A stretch of 64,000 nt of DNA, from positions 120,046 through 184,045 of the forward strand of contig NZ_JARXWB010000016.1 in assembly GCF_029892425.1 (NCBI RefSeq), written 5' to 3'. The DNA comes from Bradyrhizobium sp. BR13661 (lineage in GTDB: Bacteria > Pseudomonadota > Alphaproteobacteria > Rhizobiales > Xanthobacteraceae). Positions 36,247-44,345 of the stretch are shown here, in pieces; the first letter of the stretch is position 1, and every line of letters starts with the position of its first letter. Both the position numbers and the translations under genes were made by a program. The notes below the pieces were generated by a model. It was not told where the DNA came from, did no database searches, and was given only the letters and a program-made list of their open reading frames with translations.

Positions 36247-36305
36247 GGTGGGTTACGCCCAGCGAATTGCGCTTCGCGCAATCGCAAGGCTAACCCACCC
36301 TACGG
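36247..36305. repeat. Related palindromic repeat (diverged copy of the 63-bp element)
   Basis: The stretch GTGGGTTACGCCC...CTAACCCACCCTACGG reads like the same repeat in the opposite sense, with a different loop. It adds a third, imperfect member to the cluster. Confidence 0.75.
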
Positions 36306-36320
36306 CACCGGCCGGCGGCC

Positions 36321-36548
36321 TTACGCCTGCGGCTTCGGCGCGTTCGGGAAATGCCGCTGCAGCACGGCGGCGGGCGTGGCGTAGGCTTCCTGCAAATCCA
36401 CGCTCCAGTACTTCAATTCGTCGAGCGGGATCCGCGTGTCCGATATGGCGCAGCGCACGAAGGTCCCCGGCGAGATCACGCGGAAATCGCCGTCGAGATA
36501 TTGCACCTGGGCTTCGCCATGGCCCGAGGGGCCGAACTTGTTCAGCAC
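36321..36548 (-). CDS. DUF2093 family protein
   Basis: This 75-aa protein starts at a GTG (residues VLNKFGPSGHGEAQVQYLDG) and matches DUF2093, a small alphaproteobacterial family of unknown role. The core is beta-rich, with one cysteine (VRCAISD) and a conserved IPLDELKYWSVDLQEAYA segment. The longer frame to 36614 contains low-complexity sequence and is rejected as the start. The gene stands alone. Confidence 0.82.
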   Translation of the reverse strand: MLNKFGPSGHGEAQVQYLDGDFRVISPGTFVRCAISDTRIPLDELKYWSVDLQEAYATPAAVLQRHFPNAPKPQA

Positions 36549-36722
36549 GGTCGAAAGTCTCCGGGAGAGGCCTCTCCATGGAAACCCTGGAGGGCACGAT
36601 GTGTTGGTCCTCAAGTAGCATAGATAGGGTGGCTTGTCCGCCCGTTAAACCCACCGGTTTGTGATGTTTTGCCGCCGTATCAGCGTGATAGTGCTTGAGG
36701 CCACCTCCTGCGACAGAATCCG

Positions 36723-37547
36723 ATGCGCCCCAAACTGACCGCCCTGTTCCTGACACTGCTGATGTCGGCCGCGCAGGCCGCGCCGGCGCCGCAAGCCGTC
36801 GAGATCCCGCTGTCGTCAGGCATGCTGCATGCGCAGCTGTTCAAGCCCGACGGTGAGGGCCCGTTTCCGACCGTGATCGCGCTGCACGGTTGCGGCGGTC
36901 TCGGCAGCCATTCCGAGTCCGTCCAGCCGCGCTATCGCGACTGGGCCGAGCGCCTGCTCAAATCAGGCAATGCCGTGCTGCTGCCGGACAGTTACGGCTC
37001 GCGCGAGCTCGGCCCGCAATGCCGCGTCAAGGAGGTCCACGTCAAGGCGCGGCGCGAACGCGTCACCGACATCGCGGCCTCGCGCGCCTGGCTGATGAAG
37101 CAGGCCTGGGTGGCGCGCGACCGCGTCAGCCTGATCGGCTGGGCCAATGGCGCCAGCGCGCTGCTCTGGGCGGTGCGTCCGCAAAGCGCGGCGCGCGATG
37201 CGGGACCGGATTTCCGTGCCGCCGTCGCCTTCTATCCGGATTGCCGGATCTCCGCCGGCCTCGGCTGGAGCGCGCGGGTGCCGACGCTGGTGCTGATCGG
37301 CGCCAATGATGATGTCTCCTCGCCGCCGGCCTGCCGCCAGATGGTGGATGGCGCTCACGGCCGCAGCGCGCTCGCGCGCATCGTGGTCTATCCCGGCGCC
37401 TATCATGATTTCGACCGCCCCAACACGCCGCTGCATGCGGCAGCCGCGAGCACCGATGCTTCAGTTCCCGAGCGCGGCCATCTCGGAACCGATTCCGAAG
37501 CGCGCGCGGAGTCGCAGAAGGAAGTCGCGGAGTGGCTGGCGCGATAG
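36723..37547 (+). CDS. Dienelactone-hydrolase-family protein, catalytic nucleophile apparently lost
   Basis: This 274-aa protein has a signal peptide (RPKLTALFLTLLMSAAQAA) and the dienelactone hydrolase fold: ALHGCGGLGSHSE, LPDSYGSREL, and the late DFDRP with its histidine (YHDFD). The nucleophile elbow, where the family has GxCxG or GxSxG, reads GWANGAS, with Ala (codon GCC at about 37144) in the nucleophile position. The second Asp region (LIGANDDVSS) is intact. It could be an inactive paralogue or use the nearby serine. The gene is alone, and its exported nature suggests a periplasmic role. Confidence 0.85.
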   Translation: MRPKLTALFLTLLMSAAQAAPAPQAVEIPLSSGMLHAQLFKPDGEGPFPTVIALHGCGGLGSHSESVQPRYRDWAERLLKSGNAVLLPDSYGSRELGPQCRVKEVHVKARRERVTDIAASRAWLMKQAWVARDRVSLIGWANGASALLWAVRPQSAARDAGPDFRAAVAFYPDCRISAGLGWSARVPTLVLIGANDDVSSPPACRQMVDGAHGRSALARIVVYPGAYHDFDRPNTPLHAAAASTDASVPERGHLGTDSEARAESQKEVAEWLAR

Positions 37548-37632
37548 CGCCGCGGGCTTGCCGCGCCGTAGCTCGTGAGAAGCGAAGGCGGGCGCCTTAG
37601 TTCGACCACGATGTCCGCTAAACGCATCTCTC

Positions 37633-37782
37633 ATGCGCAACCGCTTCGTCATCTTCTCATCCGCATTGGTGATCTTCACCGTCGCGATCTTCCTGTTCGA
37701 AGCCAAGGCCGGCGCGCCCCCGCGCGCGCCTGACCATTGCGGCTTCTGGACCACCATCGACGCGGGATTGTCCTGTCGGTAG
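37633..37782 (+). CDS. Small 49-aa membrane-anchored or secreted protein
   Basis: The frame from the ATG at 37633 to the TAG at 37780-37782 gives 49 residues. Residues 5-22 are strongly hydrophobic (FVIFSSALVIFTVAIFLF) and probably a signal anchor. The remaining part has two cysteines (DHCGFW and LSCR) and several aromatic residues. The ending has the look of small rhizobial membrane peptides, and I cannot name a family. Codon use matches the genome. Expression needs proof. Confidence 0.5.
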   Translation: MRNRFVIFSSALVIFTVAIFLFEAKAGAPPRAPDHCGFWTTIDAGLSCR

Positions 37783-37875
37783 GGGCTGCGAGCCAACACT
37801 CGGCGCTGAAGTCGTGACAAGTCGTTGTTGCGTTCGTTGCAACGGCGCGCGGTCGTGCCGTATGGCACATTGCGC

Positions 37876-38020
37876 TCCCTCCCCCCTTGTGGGGGAGGGC
37901 GGGGGAGAGGGGTAGCCCAGCAAACGGTGCTGACTAGCGGCAACAGGGTCTTTGCTCAGATCGAGAGAGCACGCCGTGTGGTACCCCTCTCCCTAGCCCT
38001 CCCCCACAAGGGGGGAGGGA
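37876..38020. repeat. Inverted-repeat intergenic element
   Basis: Two arms of about 39 bp (TCCCTCCCCCCTTGTGGGGG and on, facing its complement ending CACAAGGGGGGAGGGA) enclose roughly 67 bp. The arms match nearly perfectly. It resembles a non-autonomous, MITE-like element between the small-protein gene and xseA. Confidence 0.85.
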
Positions 38021-38061
38021 ACGCGGCTGTGCGTGTGGCAACACCGCATCTCCAAAGGGCC

Positions 38062-39696
38062 TCAGAACAAACTGCCCTGATCCACCGGCTTGGCCACGCG
38101 CCTCAGTGCGGGCTTCGTCTCCTGCGCCGCGGCCTTCGGCTGCGCGCGCTTCGCCACAGGCGCCGGCCGATCCGCATCAGCGGTCGCGCCGACGCGTCCA
38201 TCCGCGAACTCGATCGCGATCCGCGCGTTCGGTCCGACGCTGTCGGCCGAATGCAGCGGGTGGCCGGCCTCATCGCGCACCAAGGCAAAGCCGCGGGCGA
38301 GCACGCCGCGATAGGACAGCGCCGAGAGCAGCTTGCCGCTGTTCTCGACGCGCGCGTCCAGCCGCTGCAGCAGCGTGAGAAGCGCGCGACCCGCGCGCTC
38401 GGAAAGCCGCTGCGTGCGCTCGCGCTGGCGGGCAATCGCGTTGCGTTGTGCCTGCGCATTGGAAAGCTTTGAGGCACGCAAACGAACTTCAAGCCCCGCA
38501 AAACGGTCGCGCCGCTGCCGCAGCAGCGCGCGCGCGGATAGGCCGAGCCGTTCGCCTGATACCGTGAGCCGGTGCCCGGCCTGCGCGATCTGCCCGTGCA
38601 GCACCCGCAGCGTCAGCTTCGCGCTTGCCGCGGTGAACCTGCGGAAATGCGCATGCGTGTTGGCTTTCAGCCCGCGGGGCAGGGCGCCGCCTGCCGAATC
38701 CAGCCGCTGCCGCGGGATCGCCAGCAGATCGCCCGCCGACGGCAGCGCGCGTGCGGCCGCCCGCAACTCGTTGCGACGGCTTTCCTGGGCACGCATCCAA
38801 TAGGCGTGGGTGCGGCGTCCGAGATCTGCGACCTCGACGAACAATTCGCTGCGCACCGGCACGGCCATCTCGGCGGCGGCCGTCGGCGTCGGCGCGCGCT
38901 TGTCGGCGACGAAATCGATCAGCGTGATATCGGTCTCATGGCCCACCGCCGAGATCAGCGGGATCATGCTCTCGGCCGCGGCGCGCACCACGATCTCCTC
39001 GTTGAACGACCAGAGATCCTCCAGCGAGCCGCCGCCGCGCGCGACGATCAGCACGTCCGGCCGCGGAATCCTGCCGCCCTCAGGCAGCGCATTGAAGCCG
39101 CGGATCGCGGCCGCGAGCTGCTCGGCCGAGCCTTCGCCCTGCACCTTCACCGGCCACACCAGCACGTGGCGGGGAAAGCGGTCCTCCAGCCGATGCAGGA
39201 TGTCGCGGATCACGGCGCCGGTCGGCGAGGTCACGACGCCGATCACCTCGGGCAGCCACGGCAACAGCTGCTTGCGCGCCTCGTCGAACAGGCCTTCGGC
39301 GGCGAGCTTCTTCTTGCGCTCCTCCATCAGCGCCATCAGTGCGCCGATGCCGGCCGGCTCCAGCGCCTCGATCACGATCTGGTACTTGGACGAGCCCGGA
39401 TAGGTCGTGAGCTTGCCGGTGGCGATCACCTCGAGCCCCTCCTGGGGCTTGAAGCGCATGCGGCCGTGCACGCCCTTCCAGATCACCGCCTCGATCTTGG
39501 CGCTCTCGTCCTTGAGCGCGAAATAGCAATGGCCGGAGGAATGGGCGCCGCGGAAGCCGGAGATCTCGCCGCGGACCCGGACATGGCCATAGGTGTCCTC
39601 CACCGTCCGTTTCAGGGACTGGGAGAGCTCGGAGACGGTGAATTCGGGCGTATTGGGCAGCGGTTCCGCAGGCGGCATCGGCAAACGATTCGGCAT
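38062..39696 (-). CDS. xseA: Exodeoxyribonuclease VII large subunit
   Basis: This 544-aa protein is the catalytic large subunit of ExoVII, which degrades single-stranded DNA. It starts with an OB-fold (residues about 18-115; EFTVSELSQSLKRTVEDTYG). The core near 135-260 has the family segments VTSPTGAVIRDI and IVARGGGSLEDLW, and ISAVGHETDITLIDFVAD near residue 247. A coiled-coil region and a charged tail follow. Length is usual. xseA and purD lie about 7 kb apart in this window; the DNA between them looks accessory. Confidence 0.95.
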   Translation of the reverse strand: MPNRLPMPPAEPLPNTPEFTVSELSQSLKRTVEDTYGHVRVRGEISGFRGAHSSGHCYFALKDESAKIEAVIWKGVHGRMRFKPQEGLEVIATGKLTTYPGSSKYQIVIEALEPAGIGALMALMEERKKKLAAEGLFDEARKQLLPWLPEVIGVVTSPTGAVIRDILHRLEDRFPRHVLVWPVKVQGEGSAEQLAAAIRGFNALPEGGRIPRPDVLIVARGGGSLEDLWSFNEEIVVRAAAESMIPLISAVGHETDITLIDFVADKRAPTPTAAAEMAVPVRSELFVEVADLGRRTHAYWMRAQESRRNELRAAARALPSAGDLLAIPRQRLDSAGGALPRGLKANTHAHFRRFTAASAKLTLRVLHGQIAQAGHRLTVSGERLGLSARALLRQRRDRFAGLEVRLRASKLSNAQAQRNAIARQRERTQRLSERAGRALLTLLQRLDARVENSGKLLSALSYRGVLARGFALVRDEAGHPLHSADSVGPNARIAIEFADGRVGATADADRPAPVAKRAQPKAAAQETKPALRRVAKPVDQGSLF

Positions 39697-39750
39697 GTTG
39701 GGGTCGTTTCAGACGTTAAGGATTTTCGCCCGTAAGCGCGAATCCGCCTC

Positions 39751-39779
39751 TTGATCTCAAGAGTACTCTGTAATATAGA
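39751..39779 (+). promoter_or_regulatory. Predicted promoter of the hydrolase/membrane/regulator operon
   Basis: TTGATC at 39751-39756 and TATAGA at 39774-39779 are separated by 17 bases, which fits a sigma-70-type promoter. The region is AT-rich compared with its surroundings. It lies 37 bp upstream of the first start codon, and the operator below overlaps its spacer and -10. Confidence 0.55.
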
Positions 39780-39784
39780 GTTCT
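39762..39784 (+). promoter_or_regulatory. Palindromic operator over the operon promoter
   Basis: AGTACTCT, seven bases, then AGAGTTCT forms a near-perfect inverted repeat (one mismatch); the inner ACTCT/AGAGT arms are perfect. The palindrome covers the predicted -10 region. The operon it controls ends with a winged-helix regulator, so autorepression by that protein is likely. Confidence 0.6.
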
Positions 39785-39815
39785 CTATTGATTGTAAGAT
39801 CAGGGAGTTTCGACC

Positions 39816-40826
39816 ATGGCGATGCGTTTGCTGAAAGGTGCTTTGGGCTTGCTCAAATGGGGTCTTTGCGCGGTCGGCGCCGTGGCGCTGATCTTCACCG
39901 CCCTGATCGCGACGCCGCTGCAGCGGCCGCCGGAGATGCGCTCCGTCTCGGAATCCGTCAAGGGCATCGACTGGTCCACCCTGCCGCCGCTCGAGCGTTT
40001 CCAGGCCCGCGACGGCACCTGGCTCGGCTTCCGCCACTACGCCGCGAAGGGAGCGGAGACAGGTCGCGGCGCGCTCTTCATCCACGGCTCGTCCGGCTCC
40101 TCCGGCACGGTCAACCACGCCCTGACCGCGGCCCTCGCCGCGCATGGCGTCGAGACCTGGGCGCTGGATACGCGCGGCCATGGTGCTTCCGGCACGCACG
40201 GCGACATCGGTTACGTTGGCCAGCTCGAGGATGACCTCGTCGACTTCGTCGCCCATATCAGGAAGAGCGCGCCTGACCTGCCGCTCACTCTCGTTGGCCA
40301 TTCCGCCGGCGCCGGCTTCTCGCTGCGCATTGCCGCGACGCCGATCATCCAGGATTTGTTCGTCCGCACCGTTCTGGTCGCGCCCTATCTCGGTTATGAC
40401 GCGCCGACCAACGTCGCGCATTCCGGCGGCTGGGCCAATGCCGATGTCCCGCGTCTCCTCGGTCTCACCGCGTTGCGCAAGCTCGGCATCGATTGCTGCG
40501 CGCAGCTGCCGGTGCTCGCTTTCGCGGTGCCGCCGAATTCGGAACGAATTCTGACTTCGACCTATTCCGATCGCCTGATGCGCAATTTCGCCACGCACGG
40601 TTATCGCCTCGATCTCCCGGCCGTGACGCATCCGATGACGGTCTTCGGCGGCACTGAGGACGAGATGATGATATCAGCCAAATATGCCGAGACCGTTCAG
40701 GCCATCAAGCCTGATATCGACGTCAAGCTGATCGACGGCGTCAACCACATGGGCATGGTCACGAGCCCAAAGGCCGTCAACGCGATCGCCGAGGACGTGG
40801 CGACGCGTGGGATTGGCCAGTCATGA
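39816..40826 (+). CDS. Membrane-anchored alpha/beta-hydrolase
   Basis: This 336-aa protein starts with one hydrophobic segment (LLKWGLCAVGAVALIFTAL) that anchors it or acts as a signal. The alpha/beta-hydrolase core follows: the oxyanion segment LFIHGSSGSSG near residue 90, the nucleophile elbow VGHSAGAG near 165, the acid near VFGGTEDEM, and the late His in VNHMGM. The substrate is unknown. The downstream gene overlaps by 4 bp (ATGA at 40823). The three genes form an operon with a terminal transcription regulator, so the hydrolase and membrane protein may act together on a compound sensed by the regulator. Confidence 0.85.
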   Translation: MAMRLLKGALGLLKWGLCAVGAVALIFTALIATPLQRPPEMRSVSESVKGIDWSTLPPLERFQARDGTWLGFRHYAAKGAETGRGALFIHGSSGSSGTVNHALTAALAAHGVETWALDTRGHGASGTHGDIGYVGQLEDDLVDFVAHIRKSAPDLPLTLVGHSAGAGFSLRIAATPIIQDLFVRTVLVAPYLGYDAPTNVAHSGGWANADVPRLLGLTALRKLGIDCCAQLPVLAFAVPPNSERILTSTYSDRLMRNFATHGYRLDLPAVTHPMTVFGGTEDEMMISAKYAETVQAIKPDIDVKLIDGVNHMGMVTSPKAVNAIAEDVATRGIGQS

Positions 40827-41374
40827 TCGACAGCAAGGAGGCCTCCGCAGCGCTGGCCGATATCGACGACATCGTCCAGCGGGTGAAGCAGTCGCAGCTC
40901 TATGAGCTTGCCAGCATCGCGGCGCTGTGGTGGGGCGTGCTGGTTTTCGCCGGCAACCTCATCACCTGGCTCTGGCCGTTCTATGCGGCCTACGCCTGGC
41001 CCGTCGTCGACGTCCTCGGTGTCGGCGGCCTGATCGCGACCCGCCTGTTCACGCCGTCGCGGCGGCACGGCGGCGGCTTCGACATCAGGCTGGTGCTGGT
41101 GTTCGCGCTGTTCTTCGCCTTCGGCAATATCTGCACCGGCGTGCTCGGTCATTTCGGCCCGCGCGAGCTCGGCGCCTTCTGGCCGATCTATTTCATGCTG
41201 TTCTACACGCTTGCCGGCCTCTGGTTCGGCACCGCCTTCGTCGCCATCGGCCTCGCCATCATCGCGCTGACCCTGATCGGCTTCTTCTTCATCGGCGAGG
41301 CCTTCCCGCTCTGGATGGCCTTCGTCAACGGCGGCGGCCTGATCGTCGGCGGCCTGTGGATGCGGCGCATCTGA
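40823..41374 (+). CDS. Integral membrane protein of unknown function
   Basis: This 183-aa protein has a short N-terminal helical stretch and about five transmembrane segments (near residues 28-48, 52-72, 88-110, 118-142 and 148-170). No motif that I recognise marks it as a transporter or enzyme. It is coupled to the hydrolase gene (4-bp overlap) and shares a base with the regulator gene (TGATG at 41372-41376). A role in the same process is inferred from the gene order only. Confidence 0.75.
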   Translation: MIDSKEASAALADIDDIVQRVKQSQLYELASIAALWWGVLVFAGNLITWLWPFYAAYAWPVVDVLGVGGLIATRLFTPSRRHGGGFDIRLVLVFALFFAFGNICTGVLGHFGPRELGAFWPIYFMLFYTLAGLWFGTAFVAIGLAIIALTLIGFFFIGEAFPLWMAFVNGGGLIVGGLWMRRI

Positions 41375-41673
41375 TGGCCGAACTCGACGACATCATTCAT
41401 CAGCCCCTGCGGCTGAAGATCATGGCCGCCCTGAACGCCCTGCCGGTCGCCTCAGGACTCGAATTCGCTCGCCTGAAAAAACTCACCGGCGCCACCGACG
41501 GCAATCTCGGCGCGCACATCGAGACCCTCGCGAAGGCGGGATACGTCGCGGTGGAGAAGGCCTTTGTGGGCAAGAAGCCGCAGACGACGGTGACTGCCAC
41601 AGCCACAGGCCGCGGCGCCTTCGCGCGGCACGTGGCGACGCTGCAGGAGATCATTGCGGGGAAGCAGGTGTAG
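41374..41673 (+). CDS. Winged-helix transcriptional regulator
   Basis: This 99-aa protein is a compact winged-helix regulator of the MarR/ArsR-like type: helix HQPLRLKIMAALNALP, recognition region FARLKKLTGATDGNLGAHIETLAKAGYV, and a wing that begins AVEKAFVGKKPQTTVTATATGRGAFARH. Such single-domain regulators usually repress their own operon, and the palindrome at 39762 fits. A truncated, diverged copy of its last 21 codons lies at 41907-41973. I cannot name the ligand. Confidence 0.82.
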   Translation: MAELDDIIHQPLRLKIMAALNALPVASGLEFARLKKLTGATDGNLGAHIETLAKAGYVAVEKAFVGKKPQTTVTATATGRGAFARHVATLQEIIAGKQV

Positions 41674-41692
41674 CCTGAAGCTTGCGCAAGCT

Positions 41693-41859
41693 CTTACCCT
41701 CCCCTGGAGGGGGAGGGTCGATCGCGCGCAGCGCGAGCGGGGTGGGGTGACGGTCCCTCCGCGACGAACAGTGCCCGTGGGGAGAGATCACCCCACCCCG
41801 TCATGCGATCTCGCTTCGCTCGATCACGTGCCGACCCTCCCCCTCCAGGGGAGGGTAAG
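41693..41859. repeat. Inverted-repeat intergenic element next to the regulator
   Basis: A 28-bp arm at 41693-41720 (CTTACCCTCCCCTGGAGGGG and on) matches, as the reverse complement, 41832-41859. Inner arms near GGGGTGGGGTGA/TCACCCCACCCC also pair. It is similar in style to the element at 37876 and lies between the regulator gene and a decayed copy of its 3' end. Confidence 0.85.
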
Positions 41860-41906
41860 ACCGACTTGCACACCGCGCCCATTCGGGCGGCGCCATAAAT
41901 TCGGCG

Positions 41907-41973
41907 GGCCGCGTCGCCTTCGCGCGGCACGCGGCGACACTGCGGGAAATCATTGCGGGGAAGCAGGTGTAGC
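41907..41973 (+). pseudogene. Decayed duplicate of the regulator gene's 3' end
   Basis: The 67 bp from 41907 to 41973 match 41608-41674 (the last 21 codons of the regulator gene) with about five mismatches and no gaps. In frame they encode GRVAFARHAATLREIIAGKQV and a stop. The rest of the copy is missing. It is either a fragment left by a tandem duplication or the tail of a lost paralogue. Confidence 0.85.
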
Positions 41974-42019
41974 ACTGCTCACAACCCGCAATGTTCAGCA
42001 TGGACGATGAGAGATGTCG

Positions 42020-42838
42020 TCAAGACCTGATGAACGAGAGCAGGTCGGGGTTGAGGACATCCGCATGCGTGGTGAGCATGCCATGGGGATAGCCGGGATA
42101 AGTCTTCAGCGACCCGTTCTTCAGCAGGTTGACCGCACGCGGCACTGAACTTGCGAACGGGACGACTTGATCAGCCTCGCCATGCATCACCAGTACCGGC
42201 ACGGTGATCTTCTTGAGGTCTTCGGTATAATCTTCGAGCCAGGAGTCGACGGTCGCGTAGTGAGCGAGAGCACCGCCGGCCATGCCTTGGCGCCACCAGT
42301 TCGCAATGACCGCCTCCGAAGGCTTCGCCCCATCGCGGTTGTAACCGTAGAACGGGTTCTCAGGGACGAAACGGTAGAACTCCGACCGGTTGCCCAGCAC
42401 GCCCGCCCGGATCGCTTCGAACCACTCCGGCGGTTGACCGGACGGGTTGTCCTTGCTCCGGTACATGTTCGGCGTCAGGGAAGCGACCAGCGCCGCCTTC
42501 GCGACGCGCTCCTGGTGGCGAGCGACATAGCGAGCCACCTCACCGCCGCCTGTGGAGTGACCGATGTGGATCGCGTCGCGCAGGTCGAGGTGTCTAGTCA
42601 GGGCCGCGAGGTCGGCAACCCAGTGGTTCATGTCGTTGCCGGTGCTGGGCTGGTCGGACCGGCCGTGGCCGCGCCGGTCGTGGGCGATCACCCGGTAGCC
42701 TTGGCGAAGGAAGAAGGTCATCTGGGCGTCCCAGTCGTCCGCTGTCAGCGGCCAACCATGGCTGAAAACGATCGGCTGACCTGAGCCCCAGTCCTTGTAG
42801 AAGATGCTGACGCCATCGGTAGTCGTGATCGTGGGCAT
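42020..42838 (-). CDS. Alpha/beta-hydrolase of the non-heme chloroperoxidase/arylesterase type
   Basis: This 272-aa protein matches the cofactor-free haloperoxidase family. The oxyanion segment VFSHGWPLTADDWDAQM, RVIAHDRRGHGRS near residue 48, and the nucleophile elbow IGHSTGGGEV near 91 are typical. The acid is in MHGEADQVVPF, and a late His follows in GYPHGML. The family usually acts as an esterase or perhydrolase; halogenation is a side activity. It is divergent from a LysR regulator gene, which probably controls it. Confidence 0.9.
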   Translation of the reverse strand: MPTITTTDGVSIFYKDWGSGQPIVFSHGWPLTADDWDAQMTFFLRQGYRVIAHDRRGHGRSDQPSTGNDMNHWVADLAALTRHLDLRDAIHIGHSTGGGEVARYVARHQERVAKAALVASLTPNMYRSKDNPSGQPPEWFEAIRAGVLGNRSEFYRFVPENPFYGYNRDGAKPSEAVIANWWRQGMAGGALAHYATVDSWLEDYTEDLKKITVPVLVMHGEADQVVPFASSVPRAVNLLKNGSLKTYPGYPHGMLTTHADVLNPDLLSFIRS

Positions 42839-43280
42839 CGAGTCGCTCCATCTGCGCTGTTAGATCTTTGTTGAAAGTTTGCGGACGGGGGTCAAAAAAA
42901 CAGGCAGGCCCAAGCTGATCAGGCCACAGATCGCGCCCCCTGTCTTTCCAGAAGACACGATGTTCAGCGGCTTCGCCGGCGAGCCATTGCCGTGGTAACA
43001 CCCGATCGCCGACGCGTTATCGCCGGATCCGGTGCGGCGCTATTCGTCGCTCCTGCGCATTCGCGCGCGTTTAATTGTCGAGGCCGTACCGAATTGCGAT
43101 CACGCCGTGCCTATCGGCCTGGCGTGCCGGGATCACTTTGTTGAAGACGATACTATGCTTCGGCGAAGACATTGTTCGTTGTCCTTTTTTGTTGAAGACT
43201 GCGAAACGGTAAATCCCTCTTTGGCTCCTGACCAAGACCTTGTAGGCTTCAAGCTATGCCTGGAAGATATACGAGGGATC
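42839..43280. other. Divergent intergenic region between the hydrolase and the LysR gene
   Basis: About 440 bp without a gene. It must hold two divergent promoters and probably LysR sites. I noticed a 12-bp direct repeat, TTTGTTGAAGAC, near 43138 and again near 43187, which could be a regulator-binding pair, but it is not a LysR-type T-N11-A site. Confidence 0.35.
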
Positions 43281-44204
43281 ATGGAGCTCCGGCACCTGCG
43301 CTATTTCATTGCCGTCGCTGAAGAAGGCAGCCTGCTGAACGCCGCCGAACGGCGACTGAACACCTCCCAGCCGTCCTTGAGCCGGCAAATTCGCGATCTG
43401 GAAGCCGAAGTCGGCGTCCAGTTATTGGAACGCCAGGCGCGAGGCGTGACGCTGACCGCTGCCGGACGCGTGTTTCTCGATCATGCGCGGCTGGCGCTGC
43501 TGCAGGTCGAGGCCGCAACGGAAGGGGCCCGGCAGACCGCCCAACCGCAAAGGCCCGTCCTCTCGATGGGCTTTCTCGTCGGGCTGGAGGTCATGTGGCT
43601 CCCCCAGTTGCTGCGCATCCTCCGCGAGGAAGCCCCCGATGTCGACGTGACGCTCAGCACGCAATCTTCGCCAGAACTCGCACTGGCATTGATGCGGGGA
43701 AAGCTGGACATCGCTTTCCTTCGTCCGGAGAAAGACAACGAGGGCGTCGTCTTCAAGATATTGGCGAAGGAGCCCTTGATTGCCGTGCTGCCGGCCGAAC
43801 ACCGCTTGGCATTACGAAAGAAGATTCGTCCGCAGGATCTCGCCCGCGAGATCTATGTCAGCTCGGCAAGAACATCGCCGGTCTTGCAAGAGGTCATACA
43901 AAATTACGCATCTCGGGTCGGCATTACCCTCAAGGCGAAGTATGAAGGCGAAAACATATCATCGGCCATGTCGCTCGTGGCTTCCACAGGCGGAATTAGC
44001 CTCGTCCCGCTCTATGCGCAGAATATGCTTGCACCGAACGTCGTCGCCAGAGCTCTCGAGGGCGGCACGCCCACGGTCGATCTGGCGTTGGGATATAATC
44101 GGACCAATCCGTCGCCCCTGCTCCGCCGTCTTTTGTCCCGCGCGGATGAATTGGTTGCAAACGTTCAAAATCAGAGCATCATTCGCTACGTTGAAGCTGA
44201 CTAG
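43281..44204 (+). CDS. LysR-family transcriptional regulator
   Basis: This 307-aa protein has the LysR helix-turn-helix at residues about 3-60 (LRHLRYFIAVAEEGSLLNAA, then ERRLNTSQPSLSRQIRDLE). A linker helix and an effector-binding domain with two lobes (residues about 90-300) follow. I chose the ATG at 43281 because a GAGG site precedes it; upstream in-frame codons extend to 43032 but have no family similarity. It is divergent from the chloroperoxidase-like hydrolase gene, the usual layout for LysR control of a neighbour. Confidence 0.92.
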   Translation: MELRHLRYFIAVAEEGSLLNAAERRLNTSQPSLSRQIRDLEAEVGVQLLERQARGVTLTAAGRVFLDHARLALLQVEAATEGARQTAQPQRPVLSMGFLVGLEVMWLPQLLRILREEAPDVDVTLSTQSSPELALALMRGKLDIAFLRPEKDNEGVVFKILAKEPLIAVLPAEHRLALRKKIRPQDLAREIYVSSARTSPVLQEVIQNYASRVGITLKAKYEGENISSAMSLVASTGGISLVPLYAQNMLAPNVVARALEGGTPTVDLALGYNRTNPSPLLRRLLSRADELVANVQNQSIIRYVEAD

Positions 44205-44240
44205 TAGCCGATGCGAGATAAAGCTGCCGCACGAGTTTAT

Positions 44241-44319
44241 GGAATTACGGTGACAGTGCACTAAACTGTGTCAACGGACGCTTTGGTTTTGGCATTTAGT
44301 GCACTGTCACCGTAATTCC
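44241..44319. repeat. Perfect 25-bp inverted repeat
   Basis: Arms GGAATTACGGTGACAGTGCA (first 20 of 25 bases) at 44241-44265 and their exact reverse complement at 44295-44319 flank a 29-base loop. A matching 16-base half-motif occurs at 63891. The arms look like REP elements of a RAYT-type family. Confidence 0.92.
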
Positions 44320-44345
44320 AAGGGCTCAACCCATCCTACGGGCTA

